Below are positions 8,659-19,736 of a DNA stretch of 64,000 nt, one piece after another. The stretch is taken from contig NZ_RRUE01000002.1 of NCBI RefSeq assembly GCF_003892345.1, positions 1,125,655 to 1,189,654 of the forward strand, in the 5' to 3' direction. Every line of letters starts with the position of its first letter. Within the stretch, counting starts at the first letter, position 1. Source of the stretch: Lautropia dentalis. Lineage in GTDB: Bacteria; Pseudomonadota; Gammaproteobacteria; Burkholderiales; Burkholderiaceae_E. Under the pieces are notes generated by a model that saw nothing but the letters and a program-made list of their open reading frames with translations, had not been told where the DNA came from and made no database searches. The position numbers and the translations under genes are program-made.

Positions 8659-10104
8659 ATGCCCCGCCACGCGCCGGACACATTTTTCGGTCATCCCCGG
8701 GCTCTGGGGACGCTGTTCCACATCGAGCTGTGGGAGCGGTTCTCGTTCTACGGGATGCAGAGCATCCTGCTCATCTACCTGTACTACTCGCTGACCAGCG
8801 GGGGGCTGGGCATCGACCAGGGGCTGGCCGGGGGCATCGCCGGCGTCTATGGGGGCAGCGTCTATCTGGCCACCATCCTGGGCGGCTGGCTGGCCGACCG
8901 GGTGCTGGGGCCGGAGCGCACGCTCTTCTATTCCGGCGTGGTGGTCATGCTGGGGCACGTGCTGCTGGCACTGATTCCGGGCGTGCCGGGGCTGGTCGTC
9001 GGCCTGGTGTGCATTGCGCTGGGCAGTGGTGGCGTGAAATCATCGGCCAGCTCCCTGCTGGGCTCGCTGTACGAGACCGACGAACTGCGCCCGCTGCGCG
9101 ACGCCGGCTTTTCGCTGTTCTACCTGGCCATCAACGTGGGGGCGCTGTTCGGTCCGCTGCTGACCGGCACGGCCCAGACGCGCATCAACTTCCATGCCGG
9201 TTTCGGGCTGGCGGCCATCGGCATGGCGGTGGGGCTGTGGCGCTACACCCGCTCCCGCCATACCGTGCCGGATGTAGGTGTGCCCCATCCGCTGTCGCCG
9301 GCCGTGCGCCAGCAGGTGCTGGCCGGGCTGATCCTGCTGCTGGCCATCGTGGCCGTGCTGGTCGGGACGGGCATCGTCAACACCGGCAACTTCTCGAAGG
9401 TGGTGCTGGGCATCAACGCGGTGGTCGTCCTGGGCTACTTTGGCTGGATGCTGGGCAGCCCCGGCTTCAGCGCCACCGAAAAACGGCACGTGCGGGCCTG
9501 GATTCCGCTCTTCCTGGTCTGCTGCATGTTCTGGATGCTCTGGGGGCAGGTGTTCACGGCGCTGGTGGTGTACTTCGACGAGGTGGTGCCGCGTGTCGTC
9601 TACGGCTTCGAGGTGCCGGTACCCTGGGGTGCGTCCATGCAGTGCATCTGGATGATCTTCCTCTCCGGCGCCATTGCCTCGCTCTGGACCCGGCTGGGCA
9701 AGCGCCAGCCCGGCACACCGATGAAGTTCGTGCTGTCGATGCTGGTGCTGGCAGCCGCCTATTACATCTTCGTGCTCTACACCCGGGCCGGCGAGCCGAT
9801 GCCGCTGTGGATGTATGCGCTGGTCACGCTGATCATCAACATTTCCGAGCTGCTGATCTCGCCCATTGCGCTGTCCTTCGCCACCAAGATCGCCCCGGCC
9901 TCGTTCCGTACCCAGGCCGTGGCCGTGCACTTCCTGTCCATCTCGCTGGGCTTCACCGCCGGCGGTGCACTGTTCAACGCCTGGTACAGCAAGGAAGGCA
10001 TGGCCGACTTCTACCAGATCCTCTCGACGGGCAGCCTGCTGACCGGCCTGGCCCTGCTGCTGGTGGTGCCGGTGCTCAACCGCATGCTGCGTGATGTGGA
10101 CTGA
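8659..10104 (+). CDS. POT family proton-coupled peptide transporter, copy 2
   Basis: This 481-residue paralogue of the gene just upstream shares the start (MPRHAPDTFFGHPR versus MSRHAPDTFLGHPR), the ELWERFSFYGMQ motif and the C terminus (PVLNRMLRDVD versus PMLNRMLKDVD). Differences concentrate in the central loop (about 210-235) and the membrane faces, so substrate preference may differ. CAGGAGA precedes the ATG. Both copies look intact. Confidence 0.9.
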   Translation: MPRHAPDTFFGHPRALGTLFHIELWERFSFYGMQSILLIYLYYSLTSGGLGIDQGLAGGIAGVYGGSVYLATILGGWLADRVLGPERTLFYSGVVVMLGHVLLALIPGVPGLVVGLVCIALGSGGVKSSASSLLGSLYETDELRPLRDAGFSLFYLAINVGALFGPLLTGTAQTRINFHAGFGLAAIGMAVGLWRYTRSRHTVPDVGVPHPLSPAVRQQVLAGLILLLAIVAVLVGTGIVNTGNFSKVVLGINAVVVLGYFGWMLGSPGFSATEKRHVRAWIPLFLVCCMFWMLWGQVFTALVVYFDEVVPRVVYGFEVPVPWGASMQCIWMIFLSGAIASLWTRLGKRQPGTPMKFVLSMLVLAAAYYIFVLYTRAGEPMPLWMYALVTLIINISELLISPIALSFATKIAPASFRTQAVAVHFLSISLGFTAGGALFNAWYSKEGMADFYQILSTGSLLTGLALLLVVPVLNRMLRDVD

Positions 10105-10435
10105 TTGACGGAGCCGGTGGCGTCACCAGCCACGGTGTCCGGGCGATTCCGTGCGCTGGTGGTGCGTCCTGTCAGGCAAGGTGTCCAGCCTTGTCTGCGT
10201 GGCCGTCCAGACTGCAGCGACACGGTGATGATGCGACCGCACCGTTCAGCCTTGTCCTGCGCGGCCGCCCAACCTTGTCTGAGTGGCGCTTCCTGTCAGC
10301 ACACGGCCGGGGCGGGGACGAATGCGTTCATGACACGCACCGGGGCCAGAGCACCCTCCTTTTCACGCAGAGGTGCCCCCTGTGGCGCGAGGGGGTAACA
10401 TCCCGGAATCGACTTTCACCCTTCAGGAACCCGGC
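10105..10435. repeat. Intergenic region with degenerate repeats
   Basis: The gap between the second POT gene and pepP holds three degenerate copies of a unit like CAGCCTTGTCTGCGTGGCCG (about 10188, 10248 and 10270). A minus-strand copy of the dispersed box follows at 10306-10334. Beside the box is a CACACGGC stretch that also flanks the box pair near 830-850. No gene is supported. Confidence 0.45.
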
Positions 10436-12436
10436 ATGACGGCATCTGCAACTCCCGCTTCCTCCCTGTCCACTCCCGCCCAGCGTCTGGCTGCCCTGCG
10501 TCAGGCCATGAAGCAGCATGGCTACGACGCCTGGATCGTCCCCTCGGCCGATCCCCACATGTCCGAATACATGCCCGAACACTGGCATGGCCGCAAATGG
10601 GTGTCGGGCTTCACCGGTTCGGTGGGCACGCTGGTGGTTACGGCCACCACGGCTGGCGTCTGGGTGGACAGCCGCTACTGGGAGCAGGCCGCGGCCCAGC
10701 TGGCCGGCACCGGCATCGAACTGCAGAAACTGGGCAAGGTCCGCTCTCACGTGGACATGCTGGCCGATACGCTGCACGAGGGCGCCGTGGTCGGTGTGGC
10801 CCCCGACATGCTGTCGCGCACGGCCCAGCGCCAGCTGCAGCAGGCCCTGGCACCGAAGGGCGTGCAGCTGAAGGCCGAAACCGACCTGCTCGACGGCTTC
10901 TGGTCCGACCGTCCCCCCATGCCCACCGCCCCGGTGGCCGTGCACCCAGCCGCCTTCGTGTCCGAAACCACCGCACAGAAACTGGCCCGTGTGCGCGCCG
11001 CCGTGCAGGAAAAGGGCGCCACGCACCACCTGATCTCCTCGCTGGATGACATCGCCTGGCTCACCAACCTGCGCGGCAGCGACGTGGAATACAACCCTGT
11101 GTTCCTGGCCCACCTGCTGGTCGGCCCGGATAGCGCCACGCTCTTCGTCAACGACACCCGCCTGAACGACGAGGCCCGTGCCGCCCTGCGCAGTGCCGGC
11201 ATCGCGCTGGCCCCCTACGAACAGGTGGCCGATGCCGTGGCGGCGCTCACCGGCAGCCTGCTGGTCGACCCGCTGCGCGTAGCCGCCAGCACGCTGCAGA
11301 AACTGCCCGCCGCCGTGCTGGCGGTGGATGAGGGCGCAGCGGCAGCCGGCAGCGGGCCGGCAGGCTCCACCACGGCCGGCCGTGCCGCAGCAAATGCGGC
11401 AGGTGCGTCAGGTGCGTCCGGTGCGGCAAATGCGTCAGATACAGCAGGTGCGACGAATGCTCCGGCTGCCACCGGGCAGACCGCCCGCGTGCAGCTCATC
11501 GAAGCCGTCAATCCCAGCACGCTGTTCAAGGGCGTGAAATCGGCCGCCGACATCGCCCACACGCGTGAAGCCATGGCGCAGGACGGCGCCGCCCTCTGCG
11601 AATTCTTTGCCGATTTCGAGGCCCGCCTGCAGAAGGGCGAGGTGCTCAACGAGCTGCAGATCGACGAACTGATCACCGCCGCCCGTGCCCGCCAGCCGAA
11701 CTTCGTTTCCGCCAGCTTCGGCACCATCTGCGGCTTCAATGCCAATGCTGCGCTGCCGCATTACTCTGCCACCCCCGAACAGTTCAGCGAGATCCGCGGT
11801 GACGGCATGCTGCTGATCGACTCCGGCGGCCAGTACCTGAACGGCACCACCGACATCACCCGCGTCGTGCCGGTCGGCACCCCCTCCGCTGCCCAGAAAC
11901 GCGACAACACCCTGGTCCTGAAGGCGCACATCGCCCTGTCCACCACCGTCTTTCCCGATGGCATCGGCGGCCCGCTGCTCGATGCCATCTGCCGCAAGCC
12001 GATGTGGCAGCACCAGTGCGACTACGGCCACGGTACCGGCCACGGCGTCGGCTACTTCCTGAACGTGCACGAAGGTCCGCAGGTCATCTCCTGGTATGCG
12101 CCTGTCCTGCCGCATGCCGCCATGCGGGAAGGCATGATCACCTCCATCGAGCCGGGCCTCTACCGGCCGGGCCAATGGGGCATCCGCATCGAGAACCTGG
12201 TCGTCAACCTGCCGGTGGCCAAACCCGAAGAAACCGATTTCGGCACCTTCCTCTACTTCGATCCGCTCACCCTGTGCCCCATCGACACCCGCCTGATGGA
12301 CACCGCGATGATGACGCAGGAGGAAATTGCCTGGGTCAACCGCTACCACGCCCTGGTGCGCGAAAAACTCGCCCCGCGCGTCAGCGGTGCCGCAAAGGCG
12401 TGGCTGGAGGCCCGCACCCAGCCGCTGCCCGGCTGA
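10436..12436 (+). CDS. pepP: Xaa-Pro aminopeptidase (M24B, aminopeptidase P)
   Basis: The enzyme removes an N-terminal residue linked to proline. The 666-residue protein has two creatinase-type N-terminal domains and a C-terminal pita-bread metallopeptidase domain. Metal ligands are visible as IDSGGQYLNGTTDITR (two Asp), GHGTGHGVGYFLNVHEGP (His) and SIEPGLYRPGQWGIRIEN (two Glu). It is of the long, eukaryote-like APP1 type. The second N-terminal domain carries an Ala/Gly/Ser insertion of about 50 residues (about 298-350) not expected in the family. The ATG at 10436 was chosen because the Ala/Ser-rich N terminus leads straight into RLAALRQAMKQHGYDAWIVP. Confidence 0.92.
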   Translation: MTASATPASSLSTPAQRLAALRQAMKQHGYDAWIVPSADPHMSEYMPEHWHGRKWVSGFTGSVGTLVVTATTAGVWVDSRYWEQAAAQLAGTGIELQKLGKVRSHVDMLADTLHEGAVVGVAPDMLSRTAQRQLQQALAPKGVQLKAETDLLDGFWSDRPPMPTAPVAVHPAAFVSETTAQKLARVRAAVQEKGATHHLISSLDDIAWLTNLRGSDVEYNPVFLAHLLVGPDSATLFVNDTRLNDEARAALRSAGIALAPYEQVADAVAALTGSLLVDPLRVAASTLQKLPAAVLAVDEGAAAAGSGPAGSTTAGRAAANAAGASGASGAANASDTAGATNAPAATGQTARVQLIEAVNPSTLFKGVKSAADIAHTREAMAQDGAALCEFFADFEARLQKGEVLNELQIDELITAARARQPNFVSASFGTICGFNANAALPHYSATPEQFSEIRGDGMLLIDSGGQYLNGTTDITRVVPVGTPSAAQKRDNTLVLKAHIALSTTVFPDGIGGPLLDAICRKPMWQHQCDYGHGTGHGVGYFLNVHEGPQVISWYAPVLPHAAMREGMITSIEPGLYRPGQWGIRIENLVVNLPVAKPEETDFGTFLYFDPLTLCPIDTRLMDTAMMTQEEIAWVNRYHALVREKLAPRVSGAAKAWLEARTQPLPG

Positions 12437-12495
12437 AGCTGCTGACACAGTTGCTGAACGTTTGAGCTTGCTGTCCTGACTGTGTTCCGAAGAAG

Positions 12496-12578
12496 CGTGC
12501 ATCTTCCATGGGCTCGCCTGATGGCCCGCGTGGTCGGCGACAGCCCTGTCGTGTTCCGGGGCGGGCGTCTTCCATGGG
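12496..12578. repeat. Short direct repeat around ATCTTCCATGGG
   Basis: GCATCTTCCATGGG near 12499-12512 and GCGTCTTCCATGGG near 12564-12577 lie in the pepP-uup gap. A weaker relative (GCATCTTCCACCGGG) occurs near 16200 upstream of the AI-2E-type gene. No function is evident. Confidence 0.3.
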
Positions 12579-12695
12579 GGCATGGCCCGGACACGCAGTG
12601 ATTGCGTGTGTTCGCATGACTGACGGTCTCTTCCGTGCAGGCATCGGCCGGATGCCTGCCCCCCTGTTTCCTCTCCTGTTTTTCCGGAATTTTCT

Positions 12696-14759
<2,064 letters not shown>

Positions 14760-14819
14760 CCTGGCGGGGTCTCACTCCCGGGAGGCTGGCTCTGTGTTTG
14801 CCTCTGCCGGCCTTGGCGA

Positions 14820-14902
14820 CTTTTTGTGGCAATTCGCAGTATATCGCGGCAATTCCCTGCAATTCGTGGTAGTTTGCAGTAATTCGCAGCAGTTGTGGCT
14901 GG
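14820..14902. repeat. AT-rich degenerate tandem repeat (GCAATTCG-like)
   Basis: The 305-bp gap after uup contains seven or so degenerate copies of a unit of 10-13 bp around GCAATTCGCAGTA, much lower in GC than its surroundings. It lies between the 3' ends of uup and the convergent AI-2E-type gene. No gene or clear terminator is seen in the gap. Confidence 0.5.
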
Positions 14903-15064
14903 GCCGGGGCGGTAGCCTCTCACATTCATCGGGGCATCCTTGTCCTGTGCTCCGCACCAGTCAGCTGCAGGCCGTCACCCAGTTCGGGGAATGGACCCGA
15001 CGGCTGTGGAATTGTTGCCCCGTTTGGGGGCATGGGCTGCAGGTCGCTGCTCCCGGCCGGGCTG

Positions 15065-16177
15065 TTATTCTTCTGCGACGCCGTCCGCCCCCGTCGGCCC
15101 CGGCGCCACCTCCCGCACCACCACATGCGGTGTCTGCACCGCCGGCGTGCGGGCACTGATCTGTGCCCAGATCCGCCCGATCTCGCGCTTGAAGAACGGA
15201 TAGAGCAGCGGCGCCGTCACCAGCCCCGGTACCCCGAACAGCGACTCGCCGGTCAGCATGGCCGCCAGAATCTCCCACGAGTGCATGTGGATCTTCGAAC
15301 CCACCGTCCGGGCGTTGATCACGTATTCCAGCTTGTGGATCAGAATCAGGAATACCAGCGACCCCACTGCCACCCACGGCGACACCGCAAACGAGATCAG
15401 CGACAGCACCGTGTTCGCCATCAGGTTGCCCAGCACCGGCAGCACCCCGGTCAGCAGCGTGAACATGCACAGCAGCCCCCGGAACGGCAGCTGCACATGG
15501 AACATCGGCAGCAGCACGAACAGATAGAGCGCCGTCATCGTCGTGTTGAACAGCGCAATGCGCATCTGCGCAATCACCACCCGCTCCAGCACCACCAGCA
15601 GCCGGGCGATGAACAGCTCGTCCGAGCGCAGCCGGTGTGGCTGCCAGGTCGATACCGCTGCCAGCGCCCCCACCAGAATGGCAAACAGCGACTGCACGAT
15701 GGTGTGCACCACCGCCCCGCCCACGCTGCTCAGTACCGCCGCCTTGCTGCGCACGAAGTTGAACAGCTGTGCCTTCAGGTCGGCCCAGTTCTCGGGCACC
15801 AGCCGTGCTGCCGCCTCGGGCAGCGCCTGCCGCAGCACCTCCAGCGAATCCTCGATGCGCACCAGAAACACGCGCAGATCATTCGACGAGGCCAGATGGA
15901 TGGTCCAGTACGTCAGGAACACGAAGGCCGTGATCACCAGGATGCACACGGTCACCCCGCTCAGCACCGCTGGCCAGCGGTTCGGGTAATACCCCAGCGA
16001 CAGCGCCATCGGCCGGTGCGCCTGCACGATCCGGTCGGCCAGCAGACAGCTCCAGGCATAGACCAGCAGTGCCAGCAGCACCGGAATCACCAGCCCCTTC
16101 AGGATGATGACAAAGGCGGCCACCGCCGTGGCCAGCAGGCCAAGTACAGGCAGAAGGGCAGGCAGGGAAGTCGGCAT
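15065..16177 (-). CDS. AI-2E family transporter / PerM-like membrane protein
   Basis: The 370-residue inner-membrane protein has the family layout of seven or eight membrane helices, with a long soluble segment between helices 3 and 4 and the signature LTGESLFGVPGLVTAPLLYPFF near the end. The family includes TqsA (autoinducer-2 export) and Na+/H+ antiporters, so the substrate cannot be fixed from sequence. The ATG at 16177 places the first helix (LLPVLGLLATAVAAFVIIL) directly at the N terminus; an upstream in-frame extension is Gly/Pro/Arg-rich and unlikely. No strong Shine-Dalgarno is seen. Confidence 0.8.
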   Translation of the reverse strand: MPTSLPALLPVLGLLATAVAAFVIILKGLVIPVLLALLVYAWSCLLADRIVQAHRPMALSLGYYPNRWPAVLSGVTVCILVITAFVFLTYWTIHLASSNDLRVFLVRIEDSLEVLRQALPEAAARLVPENWADLKAQLFNFVRSKAAVLSSVGGAVVHTIVQSLFAILVGALAAVSTWQPHRLRSDELFIARLLVVLERVVIAQMRIALFNTTMTALYLFVLLPMFHVQLPFRGLLCMFTLLTGVLPVLGNLMANTVLSLISFAVSPWVAVGSLVFLILIHKLEYVINARTVGSKIHMHSWEILAAMLTGESLFGVPGLVTAPLLYPFFKREIGRIWAQISARTPAVQTPHVVVREVAPGPTGADGVAEE

Positions 16178-16430
16178 CGGGCAGCGGTGTCCAGGTGAGG
16201 CATCTTCCACCGGGCGCCCCGGCCATCCATTCCCCGTAAGCCGGGCATGGATGCCGAAAGACCCCCCGGGGCAAGCCGTGGCACGCACGGTGACACGCAC
16301 ACACCGCAGGGGCGAAAGATCCCGGGCGCACCGGTGATCTCCGGCGCGAACCGTCAGAATATACAGGCTAAAGCGCCATCATGCTGCAAAAATCAGACAG
16401 ACGCCTGTTCTGGCGCGTGTTGTGGCCATG

Positions 16431-16467
16431 TCAGGGCGTGTCATGGCCCTCGCTGTCCCTGCGCAGG
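16431..16467 (+). repeat. Single copy of the dispersed box
   Basis: GGGCGTGTCATGGCCCTCG then TGTCCCTGCGCAGG matches the box seen near 847-914 and elsewhere. It lies between the AI-2E-type gene and the kinase terminator in a 371-bp gap without genes. Confidence 0.4.
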
Positions 16468-16473
16468 TTCATG

Positions 16474-16508
16474 AAAAAAGCCGCCCGGCCCGGTAGGGGC
16501 AAAGCGGC
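16474..16508 (-). terminator. Rho-independent terminator of the tyrosine-kinase gene
   Basis: On the minus strand a hairpin (GCCGC, then GCCC, loop, GGGC, GCGGC with a 3-base internal loop) is followed directly by six T. It lies 41 bp past the stop of the kinase gene. Confidence 0.7.
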
Positions 16509-16548
16509 CTGGGGCAGGGCGGCCGGGCAACAGACCCGGCACCTGGTC

Positions 16549-17511
16549 TCAATACTCGTTCAGCGAGGCTCCCAGCAGCGCGATGTTCGAGCTGGCCATC
16601 ACGGAAGCCAGCTGGGCGATCTCGGTGGCCTTCGTCCTGTTGCGGCGGCCCACGATCAGGGCGGCCCCGGCGCGCTGGCCAATCACCATGGCATCGGACG
16701 CCTCCTGTGCCGACGGCGTGTCGACCAGAATCACGTCATAGTGCCCCGACAGCGTCTGCAGCAGGTCCATGAAGATGTCACGGCCCAGCAGCTCCTGCGG
16801 GTTCGGGGGCTGCGGACCCGACGGCAGCACGGCCAGGTTCGGCAGCGTCGGGAACTCCATCACCTCTTCCAGACCGGCGCGGCCGCTCAGAATGCCCGAC
16901 AGGCCCATCTGGTTGCGCAGGCCGAAGTTCAGGTGCTGGGTGGGGTGACGCAGGTCACCGTCGATGATCAGCGTACGCTGGCCGATCTGCGAGAAGGCCA
17001 CCCCCAGGTTGGCACAGACGAAGCTCTTGCCGTCCCCCCGGTCCACGCTGGTGATGGCCAGGATGGAGCGGTCCGGCGAATCGAACCAGCGCGTCATCAG
17101 CTGGCTGCGCAGGCCGCGCAGCGCCTCGGCAAACGGCGAATAGGGGTTGACCGCGCTGGTCACCTTGTCCGGCAGTGCCAGTGCCGAGGCGCGCGACGAC
17201 GAATAGCCGAACTGCATGGCCAGCGCCTCTTCCACGTCGGCGTGTGACACCAGACGCATGCGGATGGCCGTCTCGCCGAAGCGCAGGTTGGTCACCCGCT
17301 GCTCGTTGAGCACCAGATCGATCTGGTCCTGGCGCAGCTTGCCATTGGCCACCAGGATGCCGCCCATCATCAGGGTCTTGCGGTTGGCCGGATTGAAATC
17401 GGGCAGCCTGGCGCCACCGCTGTCCCGAACGAGGGCCGTGCCGGACGCCTGGCGGCCGCCAGCGTAATTCGGGGAAGAGCCAGCCGGAGCGTGGTCAGTC
17501 GGGTTGTTCAT
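16549..17511 (-). CDS. EpsG-type tyrosine kinase of exopolysaccharide export
   Basis: This BY-kinase-like P-loop protein (320 residues) belongs to the type that works with a separate chain-length protein. The N-terminal third contains a GspE/MshEN-like segment (MMGGILVANGKLRQDQIDLV, about 48-105), as in EpsG proteins of exosortase-linked exopolysaccharide loci. The kinase part has Walker A' (TSVDRGDGKSF), Walker A'' region LIIDGDLRHPTQH and Walker B VILVDTPS. The Walker A loop carries Asp-Gly-Asp where Pro-Gly-Glu is usual. There is no tyrosine cluster; the chain ends NEY. The gene is divergent from the EpsF-like gene. The ATG at 17511 follows the sequence start of homologues; the upstream in-frame extension looks non-coding. 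Confidence 0.85.
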   Translation of the reverse strand: MNNPTDHAPAGSSPNYAGGRQASGTALVRDSGGARLPDFNPANRKTLMMGGILVANGKLRQDQIDLVLNEQRVTNLRFGETAIRMRLVSHADVEEALAMQFGYSSSRASALALPDKVTSAVNPYSPFAEALRGLRSQLMTRWFDSPDRSILAITSVDRGDGKSFVCANLGVAFSQIGQRTLIIDGDLRHPTQHLNFGLRNQMGLSGILSGRAGLEEVMEFPTLPNLAVLPSGPQPPNPQELLGRDIFMDLLQTLSGHYDVILVDTPSAQEASDAMVIGQRAGAALIVGRRNRTKATEIAQLASVMASSNIALLGASLNEY

Positions 17512-18302
17512 GTTGGCAGGAGAGGGTCGATGAAAACGGGTGAAACGAACGGTGCGTGCAGAAAATCCGACACTGAAACCGGGATTGTCCCTGATTCTGG
17601 CCTTGCGCGCAGCTGGCGGCACAGGCACGGCGGGGTATTGCATCGCAAAAAACCCCGCATGGGCGGATCTGCTTCCGGATTCTGCGATCATGCACGCCCG
17701 GAACCGGCCCGACGAGGCACAACCGCACAGCCTGTGCACATTCGCAGCAGGATCGCGCGCCCCGCCACGGTGTGTCGAACATTCGGCGGGTTTTTACATG
17801 TACATTACGTGCTGGCTACGTGAGGCATCATTGGGCCATCAAAGTTCATAATCCATCTGGCCCATCCTTGCCATAATACCCAGTCTGGTCCGGCCACGGG
17901 CTGTCGGGCCCGGACGCTGCCGGACGGGTGCCGTCTGCGGGTACCTGTCGCCTGTCATCGGCAGATGACCGTCGGGCGTTTGCATCGACGGTGCCTTCAT
18001 CGCGGCACCCGCCAGCCCGTCCGGTGCGGGCACAGCCCCGCCGTTCTGTCGCTTCATGTGACATTCGCCCCCACACCCGGCGGGATGCTGGGATAATACG
18101 GGATTCAGGCAGCGTCAAGAATGGCCGTCGTGTGGTCGCTTCAGGCCGCCCGGTGGCCATTGGCCGTGCAGGCTCTGCTGCACAAATACCCACTGAACCG
18201 GTCTCTGGCCGCGCCGGACAGCCCGTCGTGTGCAGTATCTCACCGCCTTGAGCCGTCGCCCCCTTCACAATCGGCACTCTCGTGCCAACTCCAGGTAGTC
18301 CT
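17512..18302. other. Divergent intergenic region of the exopolysaccharide locus
   Basis: These 791 bp separate the divergent kinase and chain-length genes and must hold both promoters. I see two similar AT-rich hexamer contexts (CCATAATACC at 17871-17880 and GATAATACGG near 18092) without convincing -35 partners. An AT-richer patch lies at 17790-17880 with the partial inverted repeat TTACGTG/CTACGTGA. Short open frames here lack protein-like composition. Confidence 0.4.
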
Positions 18303-19727
18303 ATGCGTTTCGACTTGCTTTTTGGAATTCTCCGGTCACGCTTCTGGCTGGTCGCCTCGATCGTCGCCGTCACCACCCTGACGGCCATCGTCGGCAGCCT
18401 GCTGATGAGCAAGAGCTACGGCGCGGCCACCACGGTCTACGTCGATGCCAACACGGTCGACCAGGTCTCCGGAACCGCCGCGTTCTCGCGTGAGACCATC
18501 CGCAACATGCTGGCCAGCCAGACCGAGCTGATCCAGAGCAGCCAGGTGGTCAACCGGGTCATCAAGGATCTGAAACTCACGCAGGATCCCCAGGTCCAGG
18601 CCGACTGGCAGAAAGCCACCAAGGGCCGCGGCGACATCACCGACTGGCTGGCCACCGTGCTGCTCAAGGCCATCAAGGTCACGTCCTCCACCGACGGTAC
18701 CACCATCGCCATCGGTGTCGAATGGTCGACCGCCGAGGGGGCTGCCGATATCGCCAACGGCTTTGCCGCGGCCTACAAGGCTGCTGCCCTCGACCTGAAG
18801 ACCAAGCCGGCGCAGGAATACGCCGAACGCTTTGCCTCCCAGGTCAAGGAATACAAGACCAAGGTCGAAGAGGCCCAGACCAAGCTGACCAAATTCCAGC
18901 GCGAAAGCGGCATCATCTCCAGCGACGAGCGCATCGACGTCGAAAACCAGCGCCTGCAGGAACTCTCCTCGCAGCTGGTGCAGGTCCAGTCGGCCCTGTC
19001 CGAGAGCCGTTCGCGCAGCAACGTGGTCGGCCGTGGCGGTGACATGGGCATTCCCGAAGTGGTCGCCAACGAGCTGATCCAGACCCTCACGACCGACCTG
19101 GGGCGTGCCGAGGCCAAGCTGGGCCAGGTCTCTGCCCAGTATGGTTCCAACCACCCCGCCTACCTGCAGGCCAAGGCCGAGGTGCAGGAGCTGCGCACCC
19201 GCCGCGACACCGAGGTGAGCCGCGTCAAGTCCAGTATCCGTACCGCCAACGCCGTCAACACGTCGCGCGAGAAGGAACTGCAGGCTGCGGTCGATGCCCA
19301 GAAGGCCAAGGTTCTGGCCCTGCGCTCCAAGCGTGACCAGGTTGCCATCCTGCAGCAGGATCTGGCCAGCGCCCAGAAAGCCTACGACCTGGTCGAGCGC
19401 CGCCTGACCGAAACCACCGTGTCCATGAGTGCCGGCCTGTCCAACATCAGCGTCATCTCGCCGGCTACCGTGCCGCTGCTGCCCAGCCGTCCGAACCTGG
19501 TGCTGAACGTGGCCGTGGGCCTGTTCCTCGGCCTGTTTCTGGGCATGATGGCTGCCTTCACCCTCGAAGCCGCCCAGCGTCCGCTGCGCAGCGCCGACGA
19601 CCTGCTGCAGGCTGCCGGCATCCCGGTGCTGGCCGTGCTGCCGCCGTCTCAGTCCACCCGCGCCCAGCGCCTGATCGGTGGCACCGGTCCGTCGGTCACG
19701 CCGCCCAACCTGCGTCTTGGCAACTAA
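18303..19727 (+). CDS. EpsF-type chain-length determinant protein
   Basis: The 474-residue Wzz/PCP-2a type protein sets polysaccharide chain length together with the tyrosine kinase. It has an N-terminal membrane segment (about 12-38), a long periplasmic coiled-coil region (about 160-370: repeated Lys/Glu/Gln heptads), the GNVR-type proline motif (PATVPLLPSRPNLVLNVAVG) and a C-terminal membrane segment (about 400-425). The cytoplasmic tail is short and has no P-loop, so the kinase is supplied in trans by the divergent gene. The ATG at 18303 leads directly into the membrane segment. Confidence 0.88.
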   Translation: MRFDLLFGILRSRFWLVASIVAVTTLTAIVGSLLMSKSYGAATTVYVDANTVDQVSGTAAFSRETIRNMLASQTELIQSSQVVNRVIKDLKLTQDPQVQADWQKATKGRGDITDWLATVLLKAIKVTSSTDGTTIAIGVEWSTAEGAADIANGFAAAYKAAALDLKTKPAQEYAERFASQVKEYKTKVEEAQTKLTKFQRESGIISSDERIDVENQRLQELSSQLVQVQSALSESRSRSNVVGRGGDMGIPEVVANELIQTLTTDLGRAEAKLGQVSAQYGSNHPAYLQAKAEVQELRTRRDTEVSRVKSSIRTANAVNTSREKELQAAVDAQKAKVLALRSKRDQVAILQQDLASAQKAYDLVERRLTETTVSMSAGLSNISVISPATVPLLPSRPNLVLNVAVGLFLGLFLGMMAAFTLEAAQRPLRSADDLLQAAGIPVLAVLPPSQSTRAQRLIGGTGPSVTPPNLRLGN

Positions 19728-19736
19728 GCACCGGAC

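Noticed and set aside
17530-17823. Plus-strand frame with a ribosome-binding-like GGCAGGAGAGGG before its ATG
   Set aside because: The product is Arg/Gly/Pro-rich without domains and lies in the divergent promoter region. The purine run is more simply chance.
17855-17872. Possible sigma-54 promoter (CTGGCCCATCCTTGCC)
   Set aside because: The spacing between the GG and GC elements is 9 bases, not 10, and the -24 element lacks the ACG. One base off is usually inactive.
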